Assembly (NCBI RefSeq): GCF_037450285.1
Contig: NZ_JAQISN010000002.1
Location: 496,001-560,000, forward strand
DNA length: 64,000 bases
From: Erwinia sp. SLM-02
Lineage (GTDB): Bacteria > Pseudomonadota > Gammaproteobacteria > Enterobacterales > Enterobacteriaceae
Direction of reading: 5' to 3'
Part shown: piece after piece, positions 63,186-64,000 of the stretch
Position numbering within the stretch: position 1 is the stretch's first letter
Layout of the letters: the number at the start of each line of letters is the position of its first letter
The notes under the pieces: generated by a model
The model's database searches: none
What the model was told of the DNA's origin: nothing
Seen by the model: only the letters and a program-made list of their open reading frames with translations
Translations under genes and position numbers: made by a program

Positions 63186-63647
63186 CTAACGTTTATCATC
63201 ACGGTCGTCATGTTCAATCAGCTGACTTTCTTTACGCTCATACTCGCCGTCGACGGTAAACCCCGCCCCGGTACCGGGACGCGCGCCGCCCCAGACGCGC
63301 AGATGCGGCATCAGTTTCAGCGTCAGATGCTTCTGCACCGGCGGCAGTAACAGCAGCAGGCCAATGAAGTCGGTGAAAAAGCCCGGGATCAGCAGCAGGA
63401 AGCCCGCCAGAATCAGTGAAACGCTCTTCACCATTTCGGCAGCAGGGCTTTCACCCGCGTTAAGTTTTTGCTGCATCAGCATAAAATTCTTCATCCCCTG
63501 GTTTTTCACCAGCGAGATACCAATGCAGGAGGTAAAAATCACCAGCAGCATGGTGAACAAGACCCCAAGCACGTGAGCGACCTGAATAAAGAGCGAAATC
63601 TCGATCCAGACCAGCACAAAAACCACTAAGAACGGTAACCAACGCAC
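63186..63647 (-). CDS. fxsA: Membrane protein FxsA
   Basis: A 153-residue inner-membrane protein with about three to four transmembrane segments (about 5-45 and 78-102) and an acidic/basic tail (EHDDRDDKR). In E. coli, overproduction relieves exclusion of phage T7 by F-plasmid PifA. It lies next to groESL; the yjeH gene present between them in E. coli is missing. Confidence 0.94.
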   Translation of the reverse strand: MRWLPFLVVFVLVWIEISLFIQVAHVLGVLFTMLLVIFTSCIGISLVKNQGMKNFMLMQQKLNAGESPAAEMVKSVSLILAGFLLLIPGFFTDFIGLLLLLPPVQKHLTLKLMPHLRVWGGARPGTGAGFTVDGEYERKESQLIEHDDRDDKR

Positions 63648-64000
63648 CGTATTCTCCTCTGTCAGTGGCCGTCCCGCTGATGGCAGGACGGCAGAAAATG
63701 GCGATCCTGAGGACCGATATTATAGAAGATGGGAGCGGCATACCCCGTTTTCAACTATAAATGTGGAAATTCGTCCCCCCACATCTTTTGCCGCGGCGAT
63801 CACATATTATTGAAGATGTTTGAAATGGCACACGCTTTAAGTGATCTGGATTACGTCTTTTAACTGGTAACAGAATATGATCGTGCCTGAGCGGTCACGA
63901 ACGGATAAAATACGGCTCAGGGCGTTTAACGCCACGATAATCCCCGGTGACCTGATTCCGAGCTGGTTATTGTTGCTGAAATTCGTTGTACACGGACCGT
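63648..64000. other. Region upstream of fxsA at the right edge
   Basis: 353 bp without a gene. In E. coli aspA is the divergent neighbour, so this is probably the fxsA-aspA regulatory gap; the aspA start is not in the window. A 7-bp inverted repeat CCTGAGC / GCTCAGG flanks a TAAAAT -10-like box near 63886-63921. A weak CRP-like match (GTGATCTGGATTACG near 63842) is noted but not called. Confidence 0.45.

Noticed and set aside
63800..63900. CRP or FNR site for aspA
   Set aside because: Matches are weak and the aspA start is outside the window, so neither distance nor strand can be checked.

Overview
This looks like a chromosomal segment of a member of the Enterobacterales. My best guess is an Erwinia/Pantoea-type genome (Erwiniaceae). 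That placement is an inference from high protein similarity to, and shared gene order with, the region around 94-96 minutes of the E. coli map, combined with several E. coli genes missing and others added. About 50 protein genes, three tRNA genes and a set of non-coding elements are visible.

Layout. 1-7.1 kb: a DUF29 gene, then ytfP-tamB-tamA (outer-membrane protein insertion). 7.1-15.3 kb: ytfL, a 1.1-kb non-coding stretch full of palindromic and tandem repeats, ytfK, ytfJ, cysQ, cpdB, fklB, ytfB. 15.5-17.2 kb: a hipBA-type toxin-antitoxin locus whose kinase gene is broken by an in-frame stop. 17.2-18.7 kb: the rpsF-priB-rpsR-rplI operon. 19-24.8 kb: bsmA, aidB, rlmB, rnr, nsrR. 25-36 kb: purA, yjeT, then the long hfl/mut block on the minus strand (nnr-tsaE-amiB-mutL-miaA-hfq-hflX-hflK-hflC), with queG divergent. 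38.7-43 kb: a cluster of DnaA boxes with an IHF site that matches the place and form of E. coli datA, then three identical tRNA-Gly(GCC) genes. The first is separated from the other two by a cyanate-detoxification unit (cynR, cynT, cynS plus a nucleobase deaminase). 43-54 kb: orn, rsgA-psd-mscM, epmA, frdABCD. 54-56.3 kb: a small entericidin gene, efp, epmB, yjeI. 57-60.9 kb: a three-gene chaperone-usher fimbrial cluster. 61-64 kb: groEL, groES, fxsA and the region leading toward the next gene.

How the genes connect. Most are housekeeping: translation (ribosomal proteins, EF-P with both of its modification enzymes EpmA and EpmB, RsgA, MiaA, TsaE, RlmB, QueG), RNA turnover (RNase R, oligoribonuclease, Hfq), membrane and wall biogenesis (TamAB, Psd, AmiB, MscM), repair (MutL, AidB) and chaperones. 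The accessory parts are the repeat region, hipBA, the cyn insertion and the fimbriae.

Most notable: (1) frdA carries a one-base deletion in a run of seven G in the FAD-binding loop; (2) hipA has a single in-frame TAA inside otherwise intact sequence; (3) a roughly 200-bp palindromic element occurs as two full, oppositely oriented copies plus a fragment; (4) a datA-like DnaA-titration site; (5) the cyn unit sits inside the tRNA-Gly cluster with a deaminase in place of cynX. I found no CRISPR array, prophage or insertion-sequence transposase. No wholly new multi-gene system is evident.
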